Below, in pieces: positions 16,791 through 25,454 of a stretch of DNA of 64,000 bases. Source of the stretch: Ascidiaceihabitans sp034111945 (GTDB taxonomy: Bacteria > Pseudomonadota > Alphaproteobacteria > Rhodobacterales > Rhodobacteraceae); NCBI GenBank assembly GCA_047626725.1, contig JBLHSG010000020.1, forward strand, positions 1 to 64,000. The letters are read 5' to 3'. Every line of letters starts with the position of its first letter. The stretch's first letter is position 1. The position numbers and the translations under genes were made by a program. Below the pieces are notes generated by a model, which made no database searches, was not told the DNA's origin, and saw nothing but the letters and a program-made list of their open reading frames with translations.

Positions 16791-18842
16791 CTAGGCGATC
16801 AAATCGTCGCTATCGGGCAGATGATCCGCCCACCAATCGCGCACCTGCATCGATTCCATATGCGGCAAGATTTGCACGCTTAGATCGCTTTGGGTTTCGA
16901 CCGCATTCGGGAAACGGATATCGGTTTTGACCGTTGCATTCAGCCGGACCAATCGGCCATCAAAGTCGATAAACCGCATTTCAGTCGCCTCGGGAGAGGT
17001 CAAAAGCTGTTGGCACAGAATGCTTGTCGCAATCCGTTCGCCCATCCGAAGACTGTCATAGTAATCCGAATAGTAATGCACGCCAGCCATGTTTCGCGCG
17101 ATGGAAATATTCGCTGCTAACTTGTCTAATTCGCCGGAGATCGTGTTTGCGCCACCTAGATCAGTGTCAGTCAAAAGATCGACTGCGCCCACCTTTGAAT
17201 CATGCAGACCCAAGGACCCGAACGGCTTTTGTGTGCCATGCGCATCGACGGTTTCAAAGAACGCCTTCAAGACCGTAATGCACGCACCCGCAACCGTCGC
17301 GTGACCCGCGCCATAGGCAGGATGCATCGGTGATCCTTCGGCAAATGCCATGGGTAAAAACAGGTGTTCCGTTATCGTTGGCGGGATCGGAGTATTCGCC
17401 TGAGCCAAGCCGCGCGCCGAGAGCGGTTGCGCGTTATTTTGTTGGTTTTTGCGATCAATCCACCCCAACAAACGTGGCGTATGCGTGCGCAATTCGTCCA
17501 GCATCAAACCCATCCGCGGGGCCGCTGCACCCAAAGATGTTTCATACCCGTTTGCATAAAGCGTCAGTTTAGCAGCGATCGCTTCGGGGCGAGCACGGCG
17601 GTGGATCTGAAACTTTTGACGACGCACAGCACGCAACGCACGAGACGCGACTTCGGCCATCAAAGACAACAGATGTGGACCACCCCACGTGGCAAATCCT
17701 GTACGATTTTCTTTCATCGCGTTCGGCAATCCACTGCCAAAAGATGCGCCTTGTTCCAGCATCATCAGGGCCGCATTAAAGTACGCTTGATACAGCTGAT
17801 CCACGTGCACATAGCTTGCCATATCCCGCAGCGTGGTCACGAATTGCGGCGCAGGCGTAGGCGTTTTGGGCACGTTTTTAAAGTTCGCACCATTCTGCAC
17901 ATCCAGCCACTCCAAATAGTTTGTCATGTAATCAAGGTCGGCCATATCAGGCTTTAGTTTTTGACTGATTGATTGTGCGCCAAATGAAATCAGGCCGTCT
18001 TCTTGATCCACCAAATCCTTACCTGTGCCCAACAGCAAAAACTGCGAAATATGCGCGCCGGTCCGTGCGCCATCAGTGCTTCCGCGAAACAGGTTTTGCA
18101 CCGTCAATTGGGTTGGCCCGTCGCCATACCGCGCTGCCCTGCGGCGTTTTTCTTCGCGGTTTAACGTTCGTGACGCATTCGCCTTTGGATCAAAACTGAT
18201 GGCTGTTTTTGATGTGTCAAACCACGGCAGCTGGTTCAATTCATCGAGCAATTCCTGAACTGTGAAACCTGTGCCGTCGATGTTGACTGTGTAATCTGGA
18301 TCTTCAAGATTCTTGAACGACACATCCCGCAACAAGGCCATCGCATAGACCTCTGCCAATTCGGCCGTCAATTCCGAACTTCCCAAAGGCGGGGCTGGTG
18401 GCATCGCAACACCGGCAGGCGGTGTTCCCATGACGTCGGCGTTCAAACCGCCCCACGGGCTTTCCCATTTACGCGGTTTTCCACTATCCGCAGTCGGGTT
18501 GCTCCGCACGAATGTGTACGCCTCCAAACCGGGGGCTTGTGGCCCTAGTTTTGCGTCAAAATCAGTTGCACCCTCGGGCGCAGGCGGCGCGGACAATAGT
18601 TTCACAAACGTTTCGTAATCCTGCGCCGACACCTGCCCCATCAGGTTATGCGGCAACCCTTTGGTAAAACTGGTGACGGGGTTCAGGGAATAGGCCTGTT
18701 CTTCGCCGTTTGAATGCACAATCGGGGCCGGAAAACTGTCGGTGTCAGCCATTTTTTCAATGGCAGCAAGGCGCACGCGGCGCTCGTTTTCTAGTGCGTC
18801 TTGTCCATCAAGCTTTGGTCGATACTGGTTTGGTCGAAGCAT
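16791..18842 (-). CDS. vanadium-dependent haloperoxidase, bromoperoxidase type
   Basis: This 683-residue enzyme would oxidise halide with hydrogen peroxide to hypohalous acid, using vanadate as cofactor. The vanadate-pocket residues are visible in order: K410 and R418 in QKFQIHRRARPEA (K-x7-R), H507 and H514 in HPAYGAGHA, and R583 and H589 in RNMAGVHYYSD. The first His of HPAYGAGH is the position where bromoperoxidases have His and fungal chloroperoxidases have Phe. The canonical Ser of the SGH loop is Ala here, a substitution I recall from other bacterial homologues. No signal peptide is seen. Upstream is a 201-base divergent promoter region shared with a subtilase gene and holding a motif also found before the SARP-like regulator. 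An intrinsic terminator follows. Family is secure; halide preference is inferred. Confidence 0.9.
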   Translation of the reverse strand: MLRPNQYRPKLDGQDALENERRVRLAAIEKMADTDSFPAPIVHSNGEEQAYSLNPVTSFTKGLPHNLMGQVSAQDYETFVKLLSAPPAPEGATDFDAKLGPQAPGLEAYTFVRSNPTADSGKPRKWESPWGGLNADVMGTPPAGVAMPPAPPLGSSELTAELAEVYAMALLRDVSFKNLEDPDYTVNIDGTGFTVQELLDELNQLPWFDTSKTAISFDPKANASRTLNREEKRRRAARYGDGPTQLTVQNLFRGSTDGARTGAHISQFLLLGTGKDLVDQEDGLISFGAQSISQKLKPDMADLDYMTNYLEWLDVQNGANFKNVPKTPTPAPQFVTTLRDMASYVHVDQLYQAYFNAALMMLEQGASFGSGLPNAMKENRTGFATWGGPHLLSLMAEVASRALRAVRRQKFQIHRRARPEAIAAKLTLYANGYETSLGAAAPRMGLMLDELRTHTPRLLGWIDRKNQQNNAQPLSARGLAQANTPIPPTITEHLFLPMAFAEGSPMHPAYGAGHATVAGACITVLKAFFETVDAHGTQKPFGSLGLHDSKVGAVDLLTDTDLGGANTISGELDKLAANISIARNMAGVHYYSDYYDSLRMGERIATSILCQQLLTSPEATEMRFIDFDGRLVRLNATVKTDIRFPNAVETQSDLSVQILPHMESMQVRDWWADHLPDSDDLIA

Positions 18843-18952
18843 TTCGCTCTCCTGTTTATAGGTTCGATATCCAAACTGCAGTCTTGTGCAGCTTGGGTCA
18901 TCGACACTTAGCCACAGACCGTGATCCCGCCGTCAATCGTGCCATGGGGCAG

Positions 18953-18980
18953 CGTGAATTCTCCGTTAAACCCAACATCA
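18953..18980 (-). promoter_or_regulatory. motif A: shared site in the haloperoxidase/subtilase divergent region
   Basis: Read on the minus strand, 18980 to 18953 gives TGAT-N10-ACGGAGAATTCACG. The same TGAT, 10-base gap and 14-base core occur at 22773-22800. The site is 110 bases upstream of the haloperoxidase start (18842) and 77 bases upstream of the subtilase start (19044). A 14-base identity with conserved outer TGAT in two non-coding gaps of one locus suggests a regulator site, most simply for the SARP-like protein at 22875. Confidence 0.55.
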
Positions 18981-19043
18981 CCAGTGGAAATAAACACGCC
19001 TTGGGGGCATCCTGAATTCAACAATCACATTCGGGAGCGCGAG

Positions 19044-21518
19044 ATGGGCTGGGAAAAAAGTGACTATAATCGAAGCGGTCAGTCAAAAACTTTTGATGAT
19101 CCCTATTCCCATTGGGAAGATGCGACGCGGCCCAAAGTTCTTTGCGAGGACCCTGATAACCTTTGGAAACCCGTCTACATTCGGGTGAAAAAAGGCCCCA
19201 AGGTTGCGGGCGCGAAAAACCCTTATGCCAAAAACGCCCAGATTTTACGTGGAACGATCATTTCAACGCCCAATGCATCCATCATCGGTCAAGACAGTCT
19301 GAGGTTGCTGGACATGATCGTTGAAGGCGAGGCAAGTGAAGAAGACGCCAGGGTTTACCGGTATTTGTTCATCTACCGCCTCGCGCACGAAGCCCACAAA
19401 GAGCTAAAGACTGAACAAGGCAAAAGCCTTTATGAGATTGTGCAAATCGGGCCGCTTGTGCCCCGATCCAGCCTCGTGCTTTTGTCGATGCCAAATGCGA
19501 AGGTCGCCGACACGCACGAGGTGCCCAAAACACACAAAATCTGCAAACGCGTGGTTTTGACAGGCGTTATTGATGACACGATGGGCATCGCACACGAACG
19601 GTTTCGCAAAACTGAAAACACCACGCGTATCACGCATTTCTGGCGCCAAGGTGTGGAAGGATTCAATAATCAGGACGGGACAACCGCCGTCGTCATTGGT
19701 CAAGAATTCACAGGTCAACAGATCAATGGCATGTTGCAAAACACCGCAAGTGAAACGGCGTTTTATCACCTGCTTCGGAACATTTCGACAAACGAGGGAT
19801 GGCATACACGCACCATGAAGTTGGTGAGTATTTTGCCTGAACTGCTTGATGGGACCAGTGAACTTATTCCTAAAACCGGCGATCGGGGCGCAATTTTCAG
19901 AACTGTGCTTGCGCAATTTCGGGAAGAATTCGAAGTCTTGCAACAGTGGTTTCCAGATGATGACGTCCTCGGATTTGTGGAGGCATTGAAAGCCATTTCT
20001 CAAGGTGATGCTGTGTTGTTTGCGGACAATCGCATAATCAAAAAAATGCAGTTTTTAAAATCATCTGCGTCGCATAAATTTTTCGAACGCTTGTACATCC
20101 GCCATCATGGATACAACGCATCGCACGGCACCGCGATGTTGGATCTTGCCGCTGGATTGCCGTTGGATTCCAACCAGAAAAACGATCGCCCAATTGTCGC
20201 GGTCGAGTTGCCCCAACTGGCTACGGTTGAAACCAACGGCGCGCGGTTGGATTTTTACGTGCTTCAGGCCTTGCACCGGATTCTGTTTCACGCCGACAAT
20301 TTCGACATTGAAGGCAAAAAATATCGCGTCCCTGTCGTCATCAATTTCAGCTACGGCATTACGGCCGGGCCAAAGGACGGAAACGGGTTTTTAGAAGACG
20401 CCATCAAGCGCATTATCGAACACCGCGAAAAATGCGGCCTCATGACAAAAGTTGTCTTACCGGCGGGCAATACTTATCGCTCAGCCCTCACTGGTCGCAT
20501 GGAAATCAAGGCCGCAAAAATCGATCAGATCCCGAATTCCGATACTATCGAATGGCAAATCGCGCCCCAAGATTACAGTACCAGCTATCTTGAAGTCCGC
20601 TTGTCTGGTTCAAAAAAATGGCGACTTACGCTGACGCCCCCGTTGACCGATCCTATTACGATCCAAAGCGCAGACATCAAAACCCACGAAACCTATGTGC
20701 ATAAACACGACGAATTGTACAAAGCGGCGATTTACGTCGAACCGATTCACAAGCCTAGCGACAACGCAACAATCAAAACCGATTTTGATCACACCCGTGT
20801 GGTAATCGCATTGGCGCCAACAATCGCGTTTGACGATCCACAGCACAAAATCGAACCCGGAACTTACGCAATTACGATCTCGAATGGCGAACGCGGCGCG
20901 GCAGGGAAATCCCTAACCGCACGCATCGACGCACAACGCGATGACACGCCCAGCGGGTTTTCGATACTTGGTCGCCAATCATATTTGGATGACCCCGAAC
21001 AGGACGGCATCGACGAAGTCACAAAAGCCCGCCGTTTTCCAAAAGATACATCCGCCGTCAAAACCGACGAAACATTATCTGCGTTCTCAACCGCGTTTAG
21101 CGACTGCATGTTTGTGGTCGGCGGCACCTATCCTGACAGCAACCGTTTGACCGTCGATGACGCCAATGTGCGTGAACCAGCGCGCTATTCATCAGCCGGT
21201 GCGGATGGGAAAAGATGCCCCGACCTATCGGCGATTTCGGAACAAGGGCGCGCAATCGGAGGCGTGTTGGCGGCAGGCCCCTTTTCTGGATCAACGGTCA
21301 TGATTTCAGGCACCAGCGCGGCCGCCCCACAGGTCACCCGCGAAATTGTAACCGCGCTTTTGAGGAACCCGGACCAATCAACCAAAGCAGAAATACTAAA
21401 AGCGATCTTACCGACATCGCCAAAAACACCGGACGCAAGACTGGGTCAAGGCACCATTCGCGATATCGGCACGGACGAAAAAATAGGGCGTCCACAACGC
21501 AGACGCCCCGGACACTAA
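19044..21518 (+). CDS. leaderless subtilisin-like serine protease (S8) with large inserts
   Basis: The 824-residue protein carries a complete S8 triad: D177 in VIDDTMGIAHERF, H361 in ASHGTAM and S758 in ISGTSAAAPQ. The oxyanion Asn is N476 in PAGNTY. The Asp-to-His distance (184 residues) far exceeds the usual 30-60, so a ~140-residue insertion lies between them. The ~150 residues before the Asp are a separate, unrecognised domain. A ~170-residue beta-rich segment (about 490-660) precedes the Ser region. No signal peptide or propeptide is evident, suggesting cytoplasmic action or an unusual export route. Start: ATG with GGGAG 6-8 bases before it; an open frame continues 41 codons upstream without a ribosome site. 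It is divergent from the haloperoxidase and convergent with the PAP2 protein. Confidence 0.88.
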   Translation: MGWEKSDYNRSGQSKTFDDPYSHWEDATRPKVLCEDPDNLWKPVYIRVKKGPKVAGAKNPYAKNAQILRGTIISTPNASIIGQDSLRLLDMIVEGEASEEDARVYRYLFIYRLAHEAHKELKTEQGKSLYEIVQIGPLVPRSSLVLLSMPNAKVADTHEVPKTHKICKRVVLTGVIDDTMGIAHERFRKTENTTRITHFWRQGVEGFNNQDGTTAVVIGQEFTGQQINGMLQNTASETAFYHLLRNISTNEGWHTRTMKLVSILPELLDGTSELIPKTGDRGAIFRTVLAQFREEFEVLQQWFPDDDVLGFVEALKAISQGDAVLFADNRIIKKMQFLKSSASHKFFERLYIRHHGYNASHGTAMLDLAAGLPLDSNQKNDRPIVAVELPQLATVETNGARLDFYVLQALHRILFHADNFDIEGKKYRVPVVINFSYGITAGPKDGNGFLEDAIKRIIEHREKCGLMTKVVLPAGNTYRSALTGRMEIKAAKIDQIPNSDTIEWQIAPQDYSTSYLEVRLSGSKKWRLTLTPPLTDPITIQSADIKTHETYVHKHDELYKAAIYVEPIHKPSDNATIKTDFDHTRVVIALAPTIAFDDPQHKIEPGTYAITISNGERGAAGKSLTARIDAQRDDTPSGFSILGRQSYLDDPEQDGIDEVTKARRFPKDTSAVKTDETLSAFSTAFSDCMFVVGGTYPDSNRLTVDDANVREPARYSSAGADGKRCPDLSAISEQGRAIGGVLAAGPFSGSTVMISGTSAAAPQVTREIVTALLRNPDQSTKAEILKAILPTSPKTPDARLGQGTIRDIGTDEKIGRPQRRRPGH

Positions 21519-21544
21519 TGTCGCAAGCGGAGCCTAGGCCACAA

Positions 21545-22696
21545 TCACGGCCACTCCGCTGCGGCCAGCGCCCATGATTTTGCGAGCAGTGGATTTTCAT
21601 CACCATCCTCAAGCTTTAGCTGCTTCAGCTTGGACCCCAGCCAGTTCAGATTGAAATCCAAGTCATCGGTAAAATTCACGTCTTTGTTCTGTGTGTCCCC
21701 GTTACCATCGGCATAATCCATGCCCGATTTAAAAACATTGCGATCCGACGTGATCGTTTTATTGGTCGCCAACGCGTAAACCGCATCCCCGATTGAACAG
21801 CCCAAAATTGCGCCCGCAGCGCTGTCACACGGGAAATGAACCCCCGCCACAGTCCGGTTTGCCGCCATTCTTTCGGCCAATCGAAACGGGTGCACTTCGT
21901 TTTCGACGCCTAATTTTGTCTCGTCAGATGTGCCGGCAGATGCCCCAAAATCAGGCTTCATTAATCGGTACATGACCGTCGCCACTGCAAAACTTTCGCA
22001 CGAATGACCACTTGGAAAACTGGAATGATCCGGCGTTTGGATCAATGGCTGCACCTCGCTCCCGTATTCGATAGGGCGCGGCGAACGACACATGTGTTTG
22101 ACTTGCATTTCAACAAAAACAGCCAAACGCTCAACCGCATCCAACAAATCAACGGTCCGTGTGCGGCGTTGCGGATCAAGATATCCAAGCGTTCCAAAGA
22201 ACGACATGATGTCATCCAATTGCACATTTATTTCTTCGATACGGTCGCTGCGCAAATCTGCATAGGTGCGCAGATGTTCCAATTGCCGCACAAAATGATC
22301 CGCACGCGGTTGATGAATTTCAGCGATACGTTTGCCAGCCGCATGAACATACGAAACGCCGGGCACTGCTTTGACGGGTCTTCCATTCGCGTCTTGAGTT
22401 TCGGGTTGGGCAAAATCCCCGTCTACTCGAAACCTCGACATCAAGGCGTAATCCAAAAGCCGCGCGCGAATGTCGTACTGCAAATACAAAATATCATCGG
22501 CACCTTCATGGCCCGGCAGCGGTGGCGTGCGTTTCGCTTTGCCGTCCCAATACCCAACAATACCATCGCGATTGGTGTGCAATGCGGCGTTCAATAACGT
22601 CGAAGACGCACCGCCGGCATGGTCAGTTCCACCCCCTCCCATGCGTCCCATTCTGCCCATGCGTCCCATTCGTCCCATGCGTCCTGCCGTTGCCAT
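21545..22696 (-). CDS. PAP2/vanadium-haloperoxidase superfamily protein with Met-Gly-Arg-repeat N-terminus
   Basis: The 383-residue protein has the three PAP2 signature blocks: K200-x6-R207-P in KHMCRSPRP, PSGHS with H231, and R281-x5-H287-x3-D291 in RTVAGVHFPCD. They would bind phosphate or vanadate, so the protein is an acid phosphatase or a haloperoxidase; the spacing is closer to PAP2 phosphatases than that of the upstream enzyme. Residues 5-19 are five repeats of Met-Gly-Arg followed by four Gly, a low-complexity basic leader unlike a signal peptide. Start: ATG after AGGAGGTGACAC, a near-perfect ribosome site. It is divergent from the SARP-like regulator. Between its stop and the subtilase stop, AGCGGAG/CTCCGCT arms (21526-21560) could form a bidirectional hairpin without T-run. 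Confidence 0.85.
   Translation of the reverse strand: MATAGRMGRMGRMGRMGRMGGGGTDHAGGASSTLLNAALHTNRDGIVGYWDGKAKRTPPLPGHEGADDILYLQYDIRARLLDYALMSRFRVDGDFAQPETQDANGRPVKAVPGVSYVHAAGKRIAEIHQPRADHFVRQLEHLRTYADLRSDRIEEINVQLDDIMSFFGTLGYLDPQRRTRTVDLLDAVERLAVFVEMQVKHMCRSPRPIEYGSEVQPLIQTPDHSSFPSGHSCESFAVATVMYRLMKPDFGASAGTSDETKLGVENEVHPFRLAERMAANRTVAGVHFPCDSAAGAILGCSIGDAVYALATNKTITSDRNVFKSGMDYADGNGDTQNKDVNFTDDLDFNLNWLGSKLKQLKLEDGDENPLLAKSWALAAAEWP
22637..22684 (-). repeat. 9-base tandem repeat encoding Met-Gly-Arg units
   Basis: The start of the PAP2-type gene contains five imperfect 9-base units of the form ATG-GGA-CGN, each encoding Met-Gly-Arg. Units differ at the wobble bases, so this is coding low complexity maintained at the protein level or expanded by slippage. 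Every unit carries an in-frame ATG. Changes in unit number would keep the frame. Confidence 0.75.
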
Positions 22697-22772
22697 GTGT
22701 CACCTCCTAGCAAATATGATTACTCTTGATTTTTGGGCGATTTTTGGTGTTCACTCCAGTGAAACCAGCGGT

Positions 22773-22800
22773 TGATTTCCGAATTGACGGAGAATTCACG
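22773..22800 (+). promoter_or_regulatory. motif B: shared site in the PAP2/SARP-like regulator divergent region
   Basis: TGAT (22773-22776), ten bases, then ACGGAGAATTCACG (22787-22800). It matches motif A at 18953-18980 exactly in TGAT, spacing and the 14-base core, with further similarity just outside (CCA near GGTTGAT). It is 74 bases upstream of the regulator start (22875) and 76 bases from the PAP2 start (22696). This places the same candidate operator before four genes of the locus, including the regulator itself. Confidence 0.55.
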
Positions 22801-22874
22801 ACCTGCTTGGACAATCCATTTCGCGCGCGCGTTCTGGAGCCTTATTTTAGGCAGCTCTTGGGGTGGGGGCGCTG

Positions 22875-24476
22875 ATGAAAATTGAAATAGACCTTTTTGG
22901 ACCGCTGCATGTTTCCGCAATTGACGGAACAAATTTGACTCCGAAATCCAGCAAGGCCCAAGGTCTTATTGCGCTGTTGGCCACTGGATCGCGATTATCG
23001 CGCTCGCGCACATGGTTGCAAAGCCGGTTATGGAGCGACCGCGGACGTGAGCAAGGCGCCGGCAGTTTGCGTCAGGTTTTGACCGAAATACGCAAATCAT
23101 TTGGCCCCTATTCCGAATTTCTATTGGCCGATCGCAGCGCAGTTTCGTTTTGCTCGCTGAATACCATGGTCATTGAATCCGCCCCTGACGACACTCAAAA
23201 AGAATTCCTCGAAGGCTTGGATATTCGTGACGAAGCATTTGAGGACTGGCTAAGGTTAGAGCGCACAAATCGACACATCAGCGCGTCACCATCGGCGCAA
23301 ATTCAGGCGCACTCACCTTCCCCACTCGATACTAAAAAACGCCGCCTTGTGATCATAAACGAAAAAGGTCCCTCCGAAGGAATGGAAGGGTTTTTTGCCA
23401 ACCATTTCGCCGATAGCGTGGCGCGCAGCATCGAAGAAATGATGAACGTCCAAGTCACCAAAGACGTCGGACACCGCCCATGCGCCAGCGATTTGATCCT
23501 GCGCACCTCGGCAAGCATGTCATCGGGATTGGCCGGATTGCGGGTTTCGATGGAACGCGCAAATGGGGGGCAGAACCTGTGGTCCGGTTCGGAATTGGTC
23601 GAATCCAAAGGCGTTCCTCCGATTGATCACGAAAATGTACTGCGCCTGATCAACAACGCCTCCGAAGGGATTTCCGAGGTCCTGTACCACGCCGCCCACA
23701 CCGATACCGAAGGGTTCGATGCAACGATACTGACCAGACGCGCGCTTAAACTTATGTTTTCAATGCGAAAAACCGAACAGCAGCAGGCCGACGGGTTACT
23801 ATCGATGGCATTCGAAATTCAGCAACGCGGCGTGATTTTAGCGTGGCGTGTGATGCTGCGAATTCTGATGTTGGTCGAACAGCACGAAGGTGTCGACGAA
23901 GATTCAGCCGCCGTTGCAATTGAATTGGCGCACCGCGCGCTTGAACTTGAACCGCTCAATTCGATGGTTGTTGCAGCAGCGTCGAATGCCGCACTTATTC
24001 TCGAAGGCGACAACGTCAGAGGGTTGGAATTGGCAGAACGCGCGGTTCGGTTGAACCCTGCCAACCCATTTGCGCTGGACTGCCTGTCAATCGCAGCCCT
24101 TTATCATGGTGACAACGCGGTCGCACATCGCGGTCAGCTCCGGGCACGTTACATCGCTGGAAACACCCAATTCGGCCACTGGTTTGACATGGGTTGCAGC
24201 ATGACCGCTGCCATTTCTGGCGACTTCAATACTGCAAGTTCCATGGCACAAAGGGCGGTTGCGAGTTCCCCCTCATTTCGCCCGCCCTTGCGCTATTTGA
24301 TTGCTTTGTACGTTCGATCCGGTGAGGTAGAAAAAGCCCAATTGGCCGTCGAACAGCTCAAGGATATTGAGCCCACATTCACGACCGACAAGTTGTGGGA
24401 CGACACCGCATATCCCGTTCGCGATCTACGTCGAAGCGGGTTGATCAACAAAGGAACGTATACTGTTCTAAAGTGA
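22875..24476 (+). CDS. SARP/BTAD-like transcriptional regulator with TolB-like and TPR regions
   Basis: The 533-residue protein opens with an OmpR/SARP-type winged helix (residues 1-100: IDLFGPLHV, then SRTWLQSRLWSDRGREQGAGSLRQVLTEIRK). A middle region (about 145-275, RRLVIINEKGPSEG onward) resembles the TolB-like/FlgO-like domain seen in CadC-type regulators. The C-terminal half (about 340-520) holds tetratricopeptide repeats, such as AIELAHRALELEPLN and GLELAERAVRLNPANPFA. There is no ATPase domain or membrane anchor. ATG at 22875 follows a GGGGTGGGGG run; a GTG four codons earlier is the alternative. It is the last gene of the haloperoxidase-protease block and the natural candidate to bind motifs A and B. 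Its signal is unknown; protein-protein sensing through TPRs is an inference. Confidence 0.85.
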   Translation: MKIEIDLFGPLHVSAIDGTNLTPKSSKAQGLIALLATGSRLSRSRTWLQSRLWSDRGREQGAGSLRQVLTEIRKSFGPYSEFLLADRSAVSFCSLNTMVIESAPDDTQKEFLEGLDIRDEAFEDWLRLERTNRHISASPSAQIQAHSPSPLDTKKRRLVIINEKGPSEGMEGFFANHFADSVARSIEEMMNVQVTKDVGHRPCASDLILRTSASMSSGLAGLRVSMERANGGQNLWSGSELVESKGVPPIDHENVLRLINNASEGISEVLYHAAHTDTEGFDATILTRRALKLMFSMRKTEQQQADGLLSMAFEIQQRGVILAWRVMLRILMLVEQHEGVDEDSAAVAIELAHRALELEPLNSMVVAAASNAALILEGDNVRGLELAERAVRLNPANPFALDCLSIAALYHGDNAVAHRGQLRARYIAGNTQFGHWFDMGCSMTAAISGDFNTASSMAQRAVASSPSFRPPLRYLIALYVRSGEVEKAQLAVEQLKDIEPTFTTDKLWDDTAYPVRDLRRSGLINKGTYTVLK

Positions 24477-24511
24477 AACAGGTGCCTTTAGACGACAGAC
24501 GGCTTTGATCG

Positions 24512-25264
24512 TTATGCGTTGTCCTGTGGTGATTTATCGTCAAAACCGATCTCGTCCTCGTCGACCGCACACCAGCTTGCGCGCAGAATGCTTGGCGTCA
24601 GCGAAATCTGAGAAATGGTTCTTTCAATCCTAAGAGCGCTCGCGTCTGGGCCGCTGACTTGCGCAATAATTTCGACGGTTTTGTCGTCCTTGTGACTCGC
24701 GATTTGACACAGGCTTAGCCCCTGTTCCGTCAAGCATCCGATAAACACAGCGCGCACGTCTTTTTCGTCATCGCGCGCGCATTTCAGCGTCAGTTCGAAC
24801 ACCGGTTCGGTTCCTGCACTTTTTGAAGCCGCTGATTTTAATTGCCGCACAATAGGACGAAGCCCCAAATTAGAGAACACAATCAACAGCGTAAGGGCGA
24901 CCGCATACATCAAATGCCCTGAACCTGCGATCAATCCAACAGCGGCGGAACACCAAAGCGTGGCAGCGGTGTTTATGCCTTGGATGTTAAATCCGTCCCT
25001 GAAAATGATACCCGCCCCTAAAAACCCGATGCCTGACACGACCTGCGCGGCCACGCGAGTGGGGTTAATATCTTCGGGAAACAGCGCGGCAAACGTAACA
25101 AATCCTGCAGCCCCAAGGGACACCAACGCATTGGTCCGCAGCCCCGCCATTCTGCCGCGAAATTGCCGTTCCGATCCGATAATCGCACCAAGGATCAAAG
25201 CAACCGCCATGTTAATCGTTGCAATCAGCAGCGCAAAATCGAGGTCTGATAGGATTTGGTTCAT
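24512..25264 (-). CDS. MgtC/SapB-family membrane protein
   Basis: The 250-residue protein has the MgtC core of four to five transmembrane helices (residues ~8-150). The conserved GSERQFRGRMAGLRTNALVSLGAA and VVSGIGFLGAGIIFRDG stretches are both present. A soluble C-terminal domain (about 165-250, LKCARDDEKDVRAVFIGCLTEQGL) resembles the ACT-like domain of full-length MgtC. Members affect growth at low magnesium and modulate F-type ATP synthase in pathogens; in marine bacteria their role is not established. Start ATG has AAGGAAG upstream. No Mg2+-responsive leader structure is visible in the 190-base upstream gap. It stands alone between the SARP-like gene (convergent) and an oxidoreductase operon (divergent). 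Confidence 0.92.
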   Translation of the reverse strand: MNQILSDLDFALLIATINMAVALILGAIIGSERQFRGRMAGLRTNALVSLGAAGFVTFAALFPEDINPTRVAAQVVSGIGFLGAGIIFRDGFNIQGINTAATLWCSAAVGLIAGSGHLMYAVALTLLIVFSNLGLRPIVRQLKSAASKSAGTEPVFELTLKCARDDEKDVRAVFIGCLTEQGLSLCQIASHKDDKTVEIIAQVSGPDASALRIERTISQISLTPSILRASWCAVDEDEIGFDDKSPQDNA

Positions 25265-25454
25265 TGTTTCGGCTTCCTTGCTTCACTTCAGCTAACAGTT
25301 TTTCAAAGGCGACGGAACTGTTCCCCTGACCATCCGCAGCACGAGATCGACATGCGGGCAAATGATTGGCCCGTTTTACGCTGTGTAATTCACAAACATG
25401 TTGCCAATGCCCCGCGTGTATTGTTCGCATAGGTCATCAAATCAGGAGAAACAG

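Noticed and set aside
22637..22684. Tandem repeats as a CRISPR-like array
   Set aside because: The units are 9 bases long, contiguous and in coding phase, with no spacers.
21545..22696. The PAP2-type gene as a truncated copy of the haloperoxidase gene at 16791-18842
   Set aside because: Motif spacing (K-x6-RP versus K-x7-R) and the sequences between motifs differ, so it is a separate family member.
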